From positions 154,077,741 to 154,141,740 of the forward strand of contig CM041465.1 in NCBI GenBank assembly GCA_023213395.1: a stretch of DNA of 64,000 nt, written 5' to 3'. Each line of letters opens with the position of its first letter. Position 1 is the first letter of the stretch. Both the position numbers and the translations under genes were made by a program. Under the pieces are notes generated by a model that was not told the DNA's origin, searched no databases, and was given only the letters and a program-made list of their open reading frames with translations. This stretch comes from Cycas panzhihuaensis. Taxonomy: Eukaryota; Cycadophyta. Below, piece by piece: positions 46,746-58,790 of this stretch.

Positions 46746-47241
46746 AAGGTAAATTTTGAATAATTTTGAAGGTATCTCGACCTTAGGACCTCTGTCTTTG
46801 ACTAAGCAAAGAAGATGGCAATAGGATCATCATACTCTATTCTCTTCATGAAAATCCCTTTGTGGGTGTGAAAGAATAAGGGTATGTCTCTGCTCTATCC
46901 TCTTTTTGAAAATCCCATGTAGGCATGGAACAATAAGGGTTGTACTAGTTTTAAAAAATTAAAACCTGTAAAAATCCAAAAGGACATAGGAGATGACCAA
47001 ATGATATATGGAGACTTAGTAAATTAAACTACTTGGCTATTGGGCTATATCAAAGAGCCACCTTAGCCATTTTAATTTATAAAAAGAGCTATAGATCTTA
47101 GAAAGTTCATGGGTTTTATTCCCCATGAGGGTTTTCTCACAAAAGTGTCATTTATAATTTCAATGTAATAATGAGGCTTAAATGAAGACCTCATAGAATA
47201 GATTTTCTAAAAAATGGCCTTCCACCATTAAGGGGAAAAAT
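46746..47241 (+). other. Copia A 3' untranslated region
   Basis: Non-coding. Two similar stretches (about 46,835-46,885 and 46,890-46,945, both with CTCT...TGAAAATCCC and AATAAGGGT) form a short diverged direct repeat. It ends in the purine tract before the 3' LTR. Confidence 0.55.
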
Positions 47242-47552
47242 TGAAAGAGGTTAATATATCAAGTTCATTTGTGTAGATTAATTATGTGACCTTAGGATAT
47301 ATTATTAGCATTAGTCTCTTAATAAAATACACTTTATGTCCATTTAGATATAATTCCAAGTTCATGTCATTAGGCAAGAAAATCCTAACCCTAATGCTCA
47401 CCCTCAATAATAAAAGATGAAATCTTAAGGAGGGAGTTATTATTCATTCCTACCTCCAAACTTGCTCTCATATCTTGTTTCATCATTTTTTCATTCTCCA
47501 TTGCCATTGTGTGCATGTGAGTTATTTATTCCCTAGATCCATCCATCCTTTA
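47242..47552 (+). repeat. Copia A 3' LTR
   Basis: 311 bp, TGAAAGAGG...CCTTTA, aligning with 39,962-40,272 without a net length difference. By eye roughly one difference per 10-12 bases. Confidence 0.9.
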
Positions 47553-48579
47553 ATATCTTGCTATTGTAGTTGGCTTTTGAAGGAGATACAATATTGTTTA
47601 ACCTAGTCATTATATGCAAAGCATGAGTGGTAGTGATTAAAGAGATTGCTGTTACATTCAAGTCAAAAGTATAGACACATAGACAAACACAAGGAGTGTC
47701 AAGATTTCTTGAAGATAGTTAGTCATGAAGGTTTTCTTTCTCATACTAGAATCTTAAGGCATCAACTATATTAGTATTTGTAGATTTCAATGTGTTTAAA
47801 TCAAGTTTGAGAAGATAGTAGGAATGTGAATACAGGCTCATGGACTCACACAGCCATATCCTTTAGTTATTAGTCACTACAATTCTAAGAGGCAAGACAT
47901 TAAGAGATTTACATTTATGTGATAAAGAGGAAATGGACGCGAATCAACGTAAGGTTCAACTGTAATATTAGATGATTTTTTATGTTGAAATAACTAAGAG
48001 CTATTGAGGCATAGTCTTAGAGACTCTATGCTCTTATTCAACAAAGATCTTTATAGTTGTAGCTTAGCTATAGGGAAAGGTCATTTGATCCTCTTTTGAT
48101 TAGGTGACATGTTCTAATTGTGATGATGTTATTTGTCATTAATGGCCTTCATATATTCTTATTTTCTTCTCATATGATTCGATGAGGTAAACTATAATAT
48201 GTAGGTCAAAATCTGTTTCTCTATCATTCTCTAACTTCATCTCTAGATATTGTTATAAATTATTTTAGCTCCTAGTGACATCATGATGGGTGATTAGTAG
48301 ACTCCATGGTAGTGTCTCCTTTCCCTAATTTATGGTGCTAGTATTCATATCCCGTCTTACTTCAAGTATGACTAACAAGATTTCTCCTTTGGCCAAACAT
48401 CACTCAAATAGTATAGGGTTTATAACTCTCCTTCATCTCACGTTAAGAGTATAGACAAGGGCTATAAGGGTTTTTAACTAGGTCACTCTTCATTTATAGG
48501 TTCCTAGGCAGGATCAAAGTAGGTTGAAATCTTCATTTATAGGATCTTCCCTTCACCATAGTAGCTCAAATTCAACCTT
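47553..48579. other. Non-coding DNA right of copia A
   Basis: AT-rich, no ORF. From its right end it could be the leader of the minus-strand element whose LTR is at 48,592-48,978, or the remaining leader of copia B. I cannot separate the two. Confidence 0.4.
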
Positions 48580-48591
48580 ACTTTAATACCA
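48580..48591 (-). promoter_or_regulatory. Minus-strand primer-binding site
   Basis: TGGTATTAAAG on the minus strand, directly abutting the LTR at 48,592. It is a decayed initiator-tRNA-Met site. Confidence 0.6.
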
Positions 48592-48978
48592 TGTTAAAAT
48601 AGGGATTTAAAGATTACATATGAAACCATGATAAAAACATGAATGTAAATAATATTGTAAGTATGGGGTATTAAAGATAAAATAATAAATGAAATATATA
48701 GAAGATAAAGCATGTATTATGCAAAATATAATAATGAAGTGGGAAAATTATCACTTTCTAAATTATCATATTAGGTATGAATACATACTCATAATGCATT
48801 TTACCTCATACTTCTCTAATTAAGTGAAAGAACCCTTATATCCTCTAGTAGGATGATTACATGAATAGGTATATGTTACATGCATATATCTTAATATTAT
48901 AATAAAATATACCTATAAGAGTTTAAGGGTGACACTTAACAAAATACATAAAGCAACATTAAACATTATGTTTTAACA
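48592..48978 (-). repeat. LTR of a minus-strand element (F) inside copia B
   Basis: 387 bases bounded by a perfect 8-base inverted terminal repeat (TGTTAAAA at 48,592 and TTTTAACA ending at 48,978), with a primer site at its left edge. That fits the 5' LTR of an element pointing left. No coding sequence of that element was identified. Confidence 0.65.
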
Positions 48979-49039
48979 AATATAGCTTATTAAAGGTTAG
49001 TTTAGTGTCCCTATGCTTGTAATTTTTTAATCATAAAGA

Positions 49040-49800
49040 AGTTAGTTCCTCTAGTTATTTTCTACAAGAATAAATTTAATGAGTGGAAAGCAAACATGGA
49101 ACTAGTCCAAATCTAAATTATTTTCTAGTCCACTAGATGAGGAAGAGTATATTTATGCTAAAAAAAAAAATCATGGTTTTTTGTTTACTTAAGTTATCTT
49201 TGGCTCCATACTAGAGAGTTTTAGTCCATAACCTTGAATCGCCTCATGAGATCTAGACAAAGTTATGTGAGATATTTGAGAAAAGGAAAACTAACCATCA
49301 TTTTACTCTGATGAAGAAATTGTTAAATTCAAAGGTAGATGATGAGAATAATATAAGTGAATACCTGAATAAGATTACTAATTTAAGGAATGGGTTAGAT
49401 AAATTGAAGTCAAACTCAATTTATAATATACTACTTTGTAATTATCATGTTAAAATTGCCAATTGGATTTGGAACCTTCCAAACTATCTATGTAAGAGAT
49501 AAAGTTATGGAGGGTGAATCATTTAAGTCACTAAAAAACCTAATTCTAGTAGAGAATGCTAAGTTAAAGTATCATGGAATTCTTACTAATTCAAATTCAA
49601 ATTAGGTTTTAGTCATGAAGACACAAAGGAAAGATGTTGTTTAAGAAAGTAAATCCACATAGAAAATATATAAGACATTTCAAGAGAAGAATATATTTAC
49701 AAATAAGTGTAATTACTATAAGAAAGAGTGTTACAAAAAAAAAAAAAAATTATTTAAGAAGTGAGACAAGCACATGGCTAACCAAGATGACAAGGGAAAA
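49040..49800 (+). pseudogene. gag: Copia B gag
   Basis: Copia-type gag. The N-terminal FNEWKANMELVQ (about 49,077-49,112) corresponds to the conserved aromatic-x-x-W-x-x-x-M segment. An open stretch at 49,311-49,502 has DDENNISEYLNKITNLRNGL. Zinc-knuckle remnants (NKCNYYKKECYKK) are at about 49,700-49,740, with Tyr replacing the second Cys, followed by an A run. Many stops. Confidence 0.65.
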
Positions 49801-49859
49801 AGTATAGAAATGTATTGTATTAGGGTTTTAACTTTATCAGTTGAGTCAAATCAGAAAGA

Positions 49860-51130
49860 CTATTAGATTTGAGACTCTAGTCCATAAAAATATATCACCT
49901 ATCAAAATCAAAACTTTGCCTTAGATGCAAATTCAAGTGATTCTAATGTCATTCTTAGAGATACTTATGTATTTCCTATAGAAAGTGTTGATTCCATTTC
50001 ACTTGTAGGAGGTAAGTTCAATGGGCTTATTATGTGCTAAAGATAAAACCTAGTCTTCTTTCTACACAAGAAATTTGTAAACAAGGTATACAAATTAAGA
50101 TTTACAATAATAAATTCATAGTTAAGGATAATAAGAAGAACTTCTTTATTATTATGTCTAGAAAAATTCAGGATAACTATTGGGTGTTTGAGAAATTTAG
50201 AACCTAAAAGAAATCATATGTTTTTGGTGCTAGTATTTATGATGTGATCAAGTTATGGCATAAGTATCTTTGTCACCTTAACTATAGGAGCATCAGCCTT
50301 ATGAATATGTTAAAGATAGTGGTAAGTTTACCATAAGTTCTATGTTCAAAAGGTATTTATAAAGGATGCATGTATGGGAAGCACCATTTTTATCCTTTTA
50401 CTAAGGATTTGATTAGATAACTAAGAAGAAGTTAGAAATTAATATACTAATTTGATAAGGACATTATCAAATCCTTCTATATCAAGTACTCAATTTGTTT
50501 TTGTATTTATAGATGATTATAGAAGGAAAACTTGTGTTTTTATTTTAAAAAATAATTCTAAAGTGTATGATTATTTTTATATGGAAAATTAGTTTTTAAA
50601 ATGAGTGTGATAAGAAAATAAAGATTTTGAGGAGTGGTAATAGAAAGGAATATGACAGTAATGTTTTTGATTAGTTCTTCTTTGATCATGGTATCAAATA
50701 AGAATTAGCCATCTCATATATACAATAATAAAATACTATTATAAAGAGGAAGAATCATAATGTAATGGAGATGGTAATTCATATCGTACATCTAAAGAAT
50801 TCACCACCAATGTTTTAGGTAGAATTTATTATGATAACTATTTATATTCTAAAGAGGGTATATATAAATGTTATTCATGGCATTTCCCCAGAAGAGTGTT
50901 GAACTATTTAGAAACCTCCTATTAATTATTTGAAGGTATTTAGATGCATTGCATATGTACATATCCTAAACTCACATCAAAAGAATTTATATTGAAAGAG
51001 TTTGAAGTGTATTATTATGGGGTATTCATAAAAAAATAAGATTATAGAGTTTGGGATCTATATGTAAAGGAGCTTTTAGTTAGTTAGGATATTATGTTTG
51101 ATGAGTCAATGATGTACTATGTAGAGAGGT
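49860..51130 (+). pseudogene. Copia B protease remnant and integrase
   Basis: The protease is barely readable (an LDANSSDSNVIL-like stretch at about 49,922-49,960). Integrase core: FVFIDDYRRKTCVFILKNNS at about 50,500-50,560 keeps the first Asp. The second, usually L-R-T-D-N-G-G-E-Y, reads LRSGNRKEY at about 50,627-50,655 (Asp to Gly). The Glu segment reads IIKRKNHNVMEM at about 50,733-50,770, Lys for Glu. The C-terminal VFRCIAYVHIL is at about 50,938-50,970. Two of three catalytic residues are lost, and frames are disrupted throughout. Confidence 0.7.
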
Positions 51131-51399
51131 CATCTAAAGATAGATTTTATCCTCCTTTACTTTAATTTTCAAGCTATGCTTTAATAGGTGTAGAGGTTAA
51201 GAAGCCTAGCATTATGTCAGAAATAAAAGCAAAAGTAAGTGGGAGTAATAATGAGGAGCTATCATAAGAGGAGACACATACAATACTATGTGTTCTATTA
51301 TGGGCTAGGAGGACTATTGAGGAATTCAATGTGATGGTAGAAGATCTTGAAGATGAATGAAGCACAAGAAGTTAGCATGTTAATCAAACTTTGATGGTA

Positions 51400-52930
51400 G
51401 ATACAAATGATTTCATTGATCTTATTATATATAAAGAAGCAAAACAAGATCCATAATAGAGAGCTAGAATAGAGGAGGAGTATAGTTTGATCATAAAGAA
51501 GAATACTTAGTATTTGGTTCCCTTACCACCATCCAAGAACTTGGTTAGTTATAAGTAGGTTTATAAGATGAAGTTTTACTCTAATAGATAGGTAGATAAG
51601 TATAGCATTAGACTTGTTGCATAGGGCTTCAAATATAAAGAAGGAATTGATTATAAGAAGACATTTGCACTAGTCTCCAAGATGGAAATAATTTAATTAA
51701 TCCTTATTTTAGCAGCTATATGTAGTTATAAGTTATACCAGATGAACATGAAGTCATCATTCCTCAATAAATATTTGAAATAGGAGATCTATATGGCTCA
51801 ACCTCTTGGTTTCATGAAGAAAAGATAAGAGCATTTAGTGTATTACTTGAAGAAATCTCTATATGGCCTAAAATAACCACCTCATGCTTGGTATAATAAG
51901 ATATATACTAGATTGAATGAGGATGGTTTTATAATAATAGAATTAGCTCCATGTTTTTATATTCAAAGGAATAAAATTATAATTATTGTTACTATGTTAT
52001 ATGCTAATAACCTTGTTATTATAAGCATCTATAACAGGACTATTGTAGCTATAAAGTTCTATTTAGGGCATACTTTTGATAGGATAGATGTTGGTCAACT
52101 TTGTTACTTCTTAGTCATTAAAGTTAGGAAGATGGATGATTACATCATAATGTCACAATCAAGGTATGTAGAAAATTTACTTAAGAGATTCAAAATGAAT
52201 GATTATAAACCAATGAAGATGCCATACATAAAGGGCATAAAGCTGTTGAAAGATATGAATAATCCAGTTGTATATGAGTCATTTTATTGATGATTAGTAG
52301 GGAGTTTGATTTATTTAACTCACACTAGGCTTGATATTACTTATGTTATTGGATTAGTATATTCTTACATGCAAAGTCCCTAGAAACCACATGGGGTTTC
52401 TAAAAAGAGAGCTCTAAAGTATGTTAAGGTAATACTTAATCTTGGCCTTAAATACCTTCATGGTGGAGAGGAAAAATTGTATGGGTATACTGAAGTAGAT
52501 TAGGGTGGAGATATTGAATATATAAAATTAACTAAAAGATATATTATTCGTATTGGCAATGGCTTCGTATCATAGAAATTTAAAATAAAAATCATTATTG
52601 TATCGTCTTCTACAAAGGATAAATTCCAAGGACTAATTATAGGTGCAGGGGAAGCATTATATTTATAAGGACTTTTGAAAAATATTAGAACATCTTCTAG
52701 AACACCTATTATATATGTTAATCATCACAGTATTATATGACTTTCAAAGAATCTAGAATTCCATAGGTGTACAAAGCATATCGAGATATAGCACCATTAC
52801 ATCTATAAGTAGATTAGATCAAGGAAGTTGTAGGTACCAAAGCTGTGGGCATATTTACCAAAGCTCTTACTAAAGACCACTTCATCAAGATTCATACAAA
52901 CTTGGGACTTAATGAAGTTATCCTTAAGGA
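51400..52930 (+). pseudogene. Copia B reverse transcriptase and RNase H
   Basis: RT text is recognisable between stops: VYKMKFYSN at about 51,560, LVA-stop-GFKYKEGIDY at about 51,620-51,660, KSSFLNKYLK at about 51,750 and SLYGLK at about 51,860. An open stretch 51,913-52,290 follows. The catalytic Y-V-D-D box reads YANNL at about 51,991-52,005, both Asp replaced by Asn (GAT/GAC to AAT/AAC). The QLCYFLVIKVRKMDDYIIMS and SQSRYVENLLKRFKMND segments are intact. RNase H follows: SLIYLTHTRLDITYVIG at about 52,300-52,360 and a tail at about 52,700-52,910. Confidence 0.8.
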
Positions 52931-53013
52931 GGAATATATTAACAAGGATAAAGATAAAGGATAGTTTGGTTCTTAGGAAGACTTCAAGACCCTACATTTA
53001 TATTAAGGGGGAA

Positions 53014-53311
53014 TGTTAAATTGGTAACTTAATCACTTAACCCAACTAATATTAATATGGCATATTATGGTATAAATATTGTGATATAATATTATAATTA
53101 TGTACATTGATGGATGTATATTTGAGGTACTTGTGGAATCTATTTAAAGGGATCATATGTCGATTGTATTATAATATTTTTAGCATCAATGTAATCTATT
53201 ATTTTGTTGTGGGTTTTTAATGCAAGGTCTCCCATATCAATTTTGTCTCTGTATGTTTATTTCTTCCATGCTTATTATGTATAAAAATGATTTGTATTCT
53301 TGTTTCTAATA
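53014..53311 (+). repeat. Copia B 3' LTR
   Basis: TGTTAAATTGG...TTTCTAATA, 298 bp, aligning with 39,225-39,521 from end to end. Preceded by AAGGGGGAA. Confidence 0.88.
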
Positions 53312-54954
53312 TATGTTGCTATAATCAAACCATATAATAACTATTAATATGCCATATTTATCAACATACTTAGTTTAATTTTTGTCACAAATACCTATCA
53401 AGTTTTACCACTCATGATATTGTATAAGCCTTCTACCTATTTGGTGTACTCATGGAGATATTACCCTTCCTATGTACCTAAATATATTTGGTCTATTACT
53501 AATTGTCAGATTATATGAGATGATTAATTTCATAAACTCTTAATTATGTTTGTAGGTCATTAGCCTATATAAACGAACTCAAATAGTAACATTTTAATTT
53601 TGATTCATCATCATTTAATGGACTTGTTTTAAACCCACATAGTCATGAATATAGACCTACATGTATAAATATATATCCATAATTAATTTAAATTAACATA
53701 CCATTAATATTTGTTCTTCACCTTAATGCAGCTTAGTATGCTGAATGTAGATCTTATTATCTTTATCTAACCCTTGAATCTTAGCCTATGTCACTATCAT
53801 AACTAGTAGAATTAGATTTCTAACTCATCAATTCACCTCATAATTAGATCCTACATTGGTTCGTATACTACTATGTATTTGGATTTAATATTTATGATTT
53901 ACTTCATATCTTACTTTCTCATGGCTATGCATTTTGTAACTGCTTTCTTCTTGACATCTTTATCTAGTGAAAGTGATTTCTATAAAGCTTAAATATATTA
54001 GATGCTATCATGTGTGCATTGGTCTAACAACTATAATTTACCTTATGATTCATTTACTTGTGACCCTTTAACTTGTGGTTTCCCACCTTTCAAAACTCCT
54101 TCTTATACAAGGCAATTTCCTATGAGTAGTCAACTGGTGAGCTTGTAGGATTATGCCATGTGTCTTTTGATTAATGACTATTATTAACTTAGTATAGTAC
54201 TCTCTTACAACTAACTGTAATCATTAATACATCTTCTTACTCTAAATGAATAGAATGCTTCCTTACAAATGTCTTCAAATATGACTATGTATATGGGATC
54301 CAATGGTTATGATTTACTTCATGACTCGCTTCCCCATTGATATATATTTCACAAATATTAATTTCTCCATCTCCTTCTCATATGATTCCACCTCTAATGA
54401 AGCTAGTAAATTTTCACCATGTGTTCATAGATCTTTACTTTATGAATTCTAACTTTTTAAATGTTTACTACTAATAACTCAACCAAAACTTCCTTCTTAG
54501 AGGTATGCCTTTATGCAAGGCTTTTCTTTACAAAACCTTCACTTTATAGACTCTTCTCTTTATTAATTTTCTCCTCATAAATATTTATCTTCACTGAGTT
54601 CATCTAAAACTTTATTAATGACAAAACACAAGCCTTTAAAACACACCAAAATAAACACTTTTATACATGTAAAAAACTAAGACATAGATCTAATAAAAGT
54701 CATATACAATAAATTATCATATTAATAGCATATATTTATTAGAAAACAAAGTTAAATCAATAGCCTTATTATAGGTTTACCACACTCTCATTCTTATCCT
54801 TTTAACTTTGATCTACTAAGAATATTCTCACTTAATATCAAATAATGTCACTAGCATGGAGATGTAATCCAGTAATTCAACAATCTGATTACACTTTATT
54901 TGGCCACAAAGATTAATGTAGCTCTAATGTGATAATAGAAAACTTGCATAGTAT
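53312..54954. other. AT-rich DNA, possibly minus-strand element leader, with a diverged repeat
   Basis: No ORF recognised. A motif of the form ATTTACTTCAT followed by a C/T-rich stretch recurs at about 53,895, 54,035 and 54,313, suggesting an old diverged tandem or dispersed repeat. From the primer site at its right edge, this may be the leader of a minus-strand LTR element. Confidence 0.4.
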
Positions 54955-55640
54955 GATCTAATACCATATTAGAAAACAAAAATTAGTAAAGCACATGAAG
55001 AAAAATTCTATAAAGTAACAATGTGAAAGCTAAGAAAATCATTGTAAAGAGCTTTACATAAGTATAATAGAAAATCCTAGATAAATTATTAGTTACATAA
55101 CATGGGGAGGCATAGACATATTTATATACATGCCTAATCAACCATACATATCCCTAGTTATACATATGACTGGTTAGCAATTCTAAAGTAGTGATATAAA
55201 TGAAAATGACATAAAGAAAGGGAAGTAACAATATAGTATGTGAATTTATAACGAATCTTAGAATGAGGAGTTACACTCTTATATATATATGAGATGACAT
55301 GTTGACTAATAAAAAATGATGAACTTAATATTGTTACTAATATTTTTTATCCTTTTTATATGTATCCATTAATTAATTTAATAAAGTTGACTTCAAAGAT
55401 ACTCCATACTCTAAATAACCATTTTATAGTGCTAGATATTCTTTTAGTATATTATATAGTCCCTAAGTAATATCTTTAACTAGTAGTTATTGGTACTTGA
55501 GTAAGTATAGTTTTATGGTCCTTCCTAGTAATTCCCCTTTATATGTTTTGATAATAGAGATAGGAATGGGGATTAGCTTATCTTCTTCATATAGCATTGG
55601 AATTTTAGTTTATATTAAGATATATTATTCTAACTTTCTC
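54955..55640 (-). mobile_element. Minus-strand LTR with primer-binding site
   Basis: Minus-strand TGGTATTAGATC (54,966-54,955) resembles an initiator-tRNA-Met primer site and is preceded (54,967 upward) by LTR-like DNA ending TTTTCTAATA, with a TATATAAATATG box at about 55,125. The outer boundary is not fixed. Confidence 0.5.
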
Positions 55641-55879
55641 CTCAAATAAGAGATGAGAGTTATAAATCATATGTCACATTGAAAATGTCTTTTTATACCT
55701 TATTAGATTCATAGAACCTTGGGTTAATCATTTCTCTTTATGTACTTTAAAAAGAATTTTACTTAAAATCTTTTAAGTAAATATATGGCTCATGATTTAC
55801 ATTAATTTATCTTTCTATATGACAATTACTTCTTATTTTATTTTATTTTATGCCATTGAGAGGTGCTCCTTTAGAATTT

Positions 55880-56770
55880 ATAGAGTATTTTAAGTCTCTT
55901 ATAAATAATATCTAACTTTGAACATAGGACTATCTTTCAATGCTCATTCTCTAGGTGATGCCTAATTATAATCATAGAGGGTTCTAAATGGGTCATTTGA
56001 ATGGTCAATCAAAATTTGGAATTATGTAATGCTTCTAAAAGATATAGCCATTTGATCCATGTACCTTGATTTTTAGTGAAAATTTTCCTAACAAAAATTT
56101 CTAAACATTAATTAACCACTTCAACTTGATCATTTATCTATGAGAAATAATTAGTTCTCATGGATATTAGTGTCCTAACTTATTTAAGGAGTTCGTGTGA
56201 AAAATGACTCATGAGTTAGGGACCTTGATCATAAATAATTATATATGCTAACCTATGCACTATATATATCTCTTCCATAAATACCACTACAATTTGACAA
56301 GTCTTATAAGTTAATTATATGTATATAAAGTAGGTAAACCTTTACACTGTATCAACCACCATAAGAATTATGTCCTTACCTTATGATATAAATAGTCCTT
56401 TCCTAAAGTCCATATTGATACTTTTTCTATTTTAGTTATAGGATTGGTGGTGATTATAATAAGCTTAGTAGGGCTACATTCTCATACATTATTGGTTGAT
56501 ATAGGGGACATTCCATTATATATTTTTAGGTGCCCTTATTTATTCTCTTTTAAATCAATGATTATCTACATATGAGGTATGTCCTAAAAAGTCTAATATA
56601 GCCTTCTACCGGTACTGAGAGATATTCTTCCATGATTTTTATCTTAATATTAGAATTATTATCTAGGAAAATCCTTCCATTATATTAGATAAGATCATTT
56701 CTCTACTTAAAATTTTTATGCATTCCTTATTATGTTTATATAATTAATTATTATGTTTTAGTACCTTTTA
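55880..56770 (-). pseudogene. Ty3/gypsy integrase remnant, minus strand
   Basis: Read from 56,770 down. A zinc-domain remnant has EEYLSVPVEGYIRLFRTY (about 56,640-56,585). The core, 56,413-56,108, stays in one frame for about 100 codons: MDFRKGLF...GKDIILMVVD carries the first Asp, IIYDQGP the second, and NDQVEVVN the Glu. SHFSHELLK and RTLISMRTNYFS are between them. Eight stops interrupt this core frame. A C-terminal segment (KWLYLLEALHNSKF) is at about 56,055-56,010. It resembles a chromovirus but is a different copy from chromovirus A. RT and RNase H are not visible upstream, where copia C begins. Confidence 0.75.
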
Positions 56771-57098
56771 AATATTTATTTCTAAGTGAAAGAGGATGAA
56801 GGTCTATTTGGTTTATAACCTAGGTTCAAGACTTATTGCATCCACTAGAAAACATTCATAAATAGACAAACACAAAATTAAAGGAATTGGTTACAATGCT
56901 CCAATGTTATATTGCATTAATATTTAAGAAATTGAAGTACATAAGATAATAAAAAGTTGTATGAAAATCTTCATATAAAGAATAAAAGAGGCTATTACAA
57001 AGTACAATGAGAATATAAATGTAGGATCATGTAAGGTGACAATTGGAACCTTATGTGATTAAACTGACTTACGACTGTTACATATTAAGGACAAATCA
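56771..57098 (-). repeat. Probable 3' LTR of copia C (minus strand)
   Basis: On the minus strand a G-rich tract (GTGTGGGGGT) ends at about 57,100 and is followed by TGATTTGTCC, the expected PPT-LTR arrangement just after the copia C RNase H. The inner end of this LTR is not determined, and no partner LTR was found. Confidence 0.45.
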
Positions 57099-57279
57099 AC
57101 CCCCACACAACTAGGTTCATAACCTTGAGTTGTGATGAAACCCATTTACAATAATAAAGCCCTCAACATAAAGTATATACAAATATTACAACTTTATAAT
57201 GCAATGATCCTTCGATGAATTAATAAAATACATCATTAATTCTTCTATTGCCTTCCATTAATGATAAGTTCATTAATTT

Positions 57280-57950
57280 TAACATTGAAACCAAGACAAA
57301 TCCTTTTAAATTTATTGTGAGATAATGATTTTGTAAAGATATCTATAATTTACTTTTGGGTAGGCTTGTAGATCAAATTTATCCCACCATCTTATACATG
57401 TTCCATGATGAAGTGATGATGAACCCTGATGAGTTTGGTTCTAATATGGAACACAAGACTCTTGGTCAATTTGAGAACATTTTGATTATCATAAAATAGT
57501 GATGTAGCTTATGTTTCACTGATTTTAAGCTCTTCAAGAATCCTTGTAATCCAAATAGCTATAGCAATTGCACTAACAGTGACTTTATACTCAACTTTAG
57601 TTTAATATAGGGCGACACTAGGCTACCTTTTGTAGGAACATGAAACTAAATCACCCAAGTTAAAATAGTAGCTTAAGGTTGACCTATACCTATCTTTGCA
57701 TCTAACCTAATCTACATCTACGTAACCTATCAATAAAGGATTTCCCACATGATAGTAATCTAGTCCAAACTAAAGAGTACCCCAAAGATATTTTAGGATT
57801 CTCATTACTTCTTTCTAATGTAAAATTTTGGGATATGTCATGAACTTAGAATAGATCCCAATGGCATAGGCAATGATAGGTCGACTATCGATGAAGTAAA
57901 TTAATTTCCCTATAAATTATCTATACAACATTAGATCCATAGGTTTTCCA
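57280..57950 (-). pseudogene. Copia C RNase H
   Basis: The segment VEYKVTVSAIAIAIWITRIL (57,596-57,530) corresponds to the copia RNase H pattern E-A-E-Y-x-A...W-x-x-x-L-L. The Glu region is kept as V-E-Y. A typical tail follows to about 57,300. Stops are frequent. Confidence 0.75.
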
Positions 57951-58790
57951 TACTCACTAATGTCTAATTTTAGAACTATCTCCATATTAGTTAAGGATGG
58001 TATGCATTCATTCATCATATATTTTTGAACAATTTCCTTCATATATTTTAACTATAAAAGGAAACTATGGCCTTACTCTTACTAGACTTTTATATTAAGA
58101 AAAAGAAGAAAAATGGAGTAACCTAAGGTTAGTCATCTCAAATCTACTATTTAGTTCTCCCTAGAGATGTGTAATCCACTTTGTGTTATTGATAGTTATC
58201 AACAAATCATCAACGTAAAGTATAATTAGAGTGATCAAACCATTATCGATTATGATATATATATTTAAATCTAAAGATAAGTAGATGAGTTAATGTTTCC
58301 AGAAGTATTCATCAATCTTCATGTAACAAGTGCAAGATGATTATTTAATGCCATATAATGCCTTTTTCAGTTTACAAACTATGTGTTCTTTTCCATAAAC
58401 AATAAAGCTAGGAGGCCAATTCATGTAGATTTTCTCTTGTAAGTCACCATTTAAGAAGGTGCTTTTTAGACCCATTTGGTATGTAAGCTAATTAAATTGA
58501 GCTACAAGTGCCAAAATAAGCCTAACAATGGTCATATTGGCAATTGGTGTAAATACATCATCATAGTCAATACCTTCAACCTATTTGAAACCTTTGACAA
58601 CCAAATGGACTTTATGTCATTCAATGAAGCCATCTATATAAATTTTATTTTATAAATCCATCTACAATCAATTAGTTTTTTCCATTTAGGGAGCTCAAAA
58701 AACTACCAAGTATCATTCTATAGGATAGAATCTATTTCTTCAGTCATTATTGCTTGCCATTTTATATTTATAATAACTCCCTTAATATTA
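57950..58790 (-). pseudogene. Copia C reverse transcriptase
   Basis: Motifs in order from high to low coordinate: LVVKGFK-stop-VEGIDYDDV, FTPIANMTIVRLILALVAQF (about 58,555-58,500), GLKSTFLNGDLQEKIYMNWP (about 58,470-58,410), KEHIVCKLKKALYG (about 58,390-58,345) and the catalytic box ILYVDDLL (about 58,224-58,201) with both Asp intact. The reading frame is long but interrupted by several stops. Confidence 0.85.

Larger units (their letters stand above)
39962..47552 (+). mobile_element. Ty1/copia element A, nested in copia B
   Basis: Two LTRs of exactly 311 bp each (39,962-40,272 and 47,242-47,552) have TGAA...TTCA ends. A primer site relative (TGGTATAAGAG) starts at 40,275, and a purine tract AAGGGGAAAAAT precedes the 3' LTR. 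Flanks ATATA and ATATC agree at 4 of 5 bases. The order gag, protease, integrase, RT, RNase H is that of copia. It sits within the leader of copia B, so it inserted later. Catalytic residues of protease, integrase, RT and RNase H are still present, but several stops and frame changes interrupt the polyprotein. Confidence 0.92.
39225..53311 (+). mobile_element. Ty1/copia element B, interrupted by copia A
   Basis: LTRs of 297 and 298 bp (39,225-39,521; 53,014-53,311) match along their whole length. A primer site follows the first and a polypurine tract (AAGGGGGAA) precedes the second. Between them lie about 440 bases of leader, the 7.6-kb copia A insertion, more non-coding DNA, then gag, protease/integrase, RT and RNase H (49,050-52,920), all heavily decayed. 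Without copia A the element is about 6.5 kb. Flanks TGTAT and TATGT match at only 3 of 5 bases, so the target duplication is not proven. Confidence 0.85.

Noticed and set aside
53312-53316. Target duplication of copia B (TGTAT / TATGT)
   Set aside because: Only 3 of 5 bases match. It cannot be told from chance, although the LTR pair itself is convincing.
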